Below, piece by piece: positions 63,039 to 64,000 of a DNA stretch of 64,000 bases (positions within the stretch are counted from its first letter, which is position 1; every line of letters begins with the position of its first letter). Under the pieces are notes generated by a model, which worked only from the letters and a program-made list of their open reading frames with translations, had not been told where the DNA came from and ran no database searches. The translations under genes and the position numbers were made by a program. This DNA is from Hyphomicrobiales bacterium. GTDB taxonomy: Bacteria; Pseudomonadota; Alphaproteobacteria; Rhizobiales; Beijerinckiaceae. Where the stretch lies: NCBI GenBank assembly GCA_930633495.1, contig CAKNFJ010000001.1, positions 4,797,001-4,861,000 on the forward strand. The letters run 5' to 3'.

Positions 63039-64000
63039 TCAGGGCGTTTCCTGCGCAAACGTCGCGCAAAGCCGTTCGAGCATCCCGACGCAGGCAGCCA
63101 GTTCGCCGCGCGTGATGTATTCGTCGGGCTTGTGAGCCCGCGCGATGTCGCCCGGGCCGCAGATGATCGCGTCGATCCCTGCCGCCTGGTAGAGGCCAGC
63201 CTCCGTGCCGTAGCTCACCGCCGCCAATGGAGCGGTGTCCGTGATCTCCGCAAGGAGCCGGGCGATCGGCGCCCCGGCAGGAAGGGATAGCGCGGGATAG
63301 GCGGCGATCGGCTGCCAGTTGGTCCGGAAGCCACGACTATCGAGCTCCGCGAGAGCCTTGCGGACCGGTTCGAGCAGCAATTCGGGCGAAGCACCGGCGA
63401 TGGCACGGGCCTCGACCTCCAGGGTGCAGCGTTCCGGTATGATGTTCAGCGCCTCGCCGCCGCGGATCGTGCCGATCTGGATGGTGGAGTAGGGCGGCTC
63501 GAAAACGGGATCGAGCAGCCCCTCGCGCAAGCTTGAGGCAGCTTCGTCCGCGGCAGCGATCACCCGCCCCATGGCATGGATAGCGTTCAGGCCAAGGTCC
63601 GGGCGCGAGGAATGGCCGGCTCGTCCATGGATCTCGACACGCGCCGCCGCCTTACCCTTGTGGGCGAGGATAGGGCGCAGCCCGCTCGGTTCGCCGATCA
63701 CGGCCGCCGCTGGCGGCGCGCAGAGCGACGGCAGCCGGGCGATGAGATGGGGAACGCCGCGACAGCCCGCCTCCTCGTCATAGGAGAAGGCGAGATGGAT
63801 CGGTCGGCCGGGTTTCAGGGCAATGAGGCCCGGGACGATCGCGAGCGCTGCGGCGAGAAAGCCCTTCATGTCGCTCGTGCCGCGACCGAACAGCTTGTCG
63901 CCTTCCGCCCGCAGCTCAAACGGGTCGGCGCTCCATTGCGGCTCCTGTGCCGGGACGACATCCATATGACCCGACAGCACGAGACCGGGCACGTCACGCG
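63039..64000 (-). CDS. ArgE/DapE-like M20 deacylase (partial, N-terminus outside window)
   Basis: This C-terminal part (about 320 residues) of an M20 metallopeptidase/deacylase continues past the right window edge. The metal site HMDVVP is near the visible start, followed by GTSDMKG and YDEEAGCRG (bridging Asp and Glu). The family includes acetylornithine deacetylase ArgE. It is the first visible gene of the operon. Cutting an N-acyl amine here would supply the substrate for the oxidases below (inference). Confidence 0.88.
   Translation of the reverse strand, partial: RDVPGLVLSGHMDVVPAQEPQWSADPFELRAEGDKLFGRGTSDMKGFLAAALAIVPGLIALKPGRPIHLAFSYDEEAGCRGVPHLIARLPSLCAPPAAAVIGEPSGLRPILAHKGKAAARVEIHGRAGHSSRPDLGLNAIHAMGRVIAAADEAASSLREGLLDPVFEPPYSTIQIGTIRGGEALNIIPERCTLEVEARAIAGASPELLLEPVRKALAELDSRGFRTNWQPIAAYPALSLPAGAPIARLLAEITDTAPLAAVSYGTEAGLYQAAGIDAIICGPGDIARAHKPDEYITRGELAACVGMLERLCATFAQETP

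Overview
The window is high-GC chromosomal DNA from an alphaproteobacterium, most likely order Hyphomicrobiales and possibly Bosea or a close relative. The basis is the family mix and remembered gene orders (protein-L-isoaspartate methyltransferase - tolC - PopZ/DUF2497 - valS; tpiA divergent from ppiD-trpE; secG - pyrG), an ExoR-like Sel1 protein and a BA14K protein. The genus is inferred, not proven.

Left part (1-32.2 kb) is mainly housekeeping. It holds a partial M20 amidohydrolase; a copA-cueR copper-efflux operon behind a MerR-type promoter; a modABC molybdate operon behind a ModE-like operator; an alaX-sseA-cupin operon; an SDR and a photolyase; tRNA-Cys and tRNA-Asn; a PIMT-like methyltransferase, tolC, popZ, dps and valS; a VTT-domain protein, ilvD and an ExoR-like Sel1 protein; xth, a BA14K protein and a UPF0114 protein; trpE-ppiD divergent from tpiA; then secG and pyrG. 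At least four roughly 95-110 bp palindromic intergenic repeats lie at the 3' ends of genes here.

Junction (32.2-33.3 kb): after pyrG comes a frameshifted, stop-interrupted fossil of a large serine recombinase, then tRNA-Arg(CCG).

Right part (33.3-64 kb) is an accessory-looking catabolic region for amine, amide or amino-acid compounds. Block A (33.4-48.2 kb) has a flavin monooxygenase, a LysR regulator divergent from an N-methylproline-demethylase-like flavoprotein, a DAO-family oxidase divergent from a tightly overlapping operon (hydantoinase A, hydantoinase B, a 2Fe-2S protein, an HcnB/opine-oxidase-like FAD protein), a second LysR, a second DAO oxidase and an Lrp-type regulator. Block B (48.2-56.7 kb, minus strand) has a complete dipeptide/opine-type ABC importer preceded by a HAD-II hydrolase, a class III aminotransferase and a GNAT protein. 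Block C (57.0-64 kb) has a second HAD-II protein plus a PuuB-like oxidase, convergent with an ArgE-like deacylase - hydroxyacid dehydrogenase - cupin - aldehyde dehydrogenase - tartrate/isopropylmalate-type dehydrogenase operon.

Together these suggest import of a small peptide-, opine- or ureide-like nitrogen compound, ATP-dependent ring opening by HyuAB, oxidative demethylation or deamination by several flavoproteins, and aldehyde and acid oxidation. The substrate cannot be read from the sequence. No CRISPR array, intact prophage, insertion sequence or rRNA was seen.
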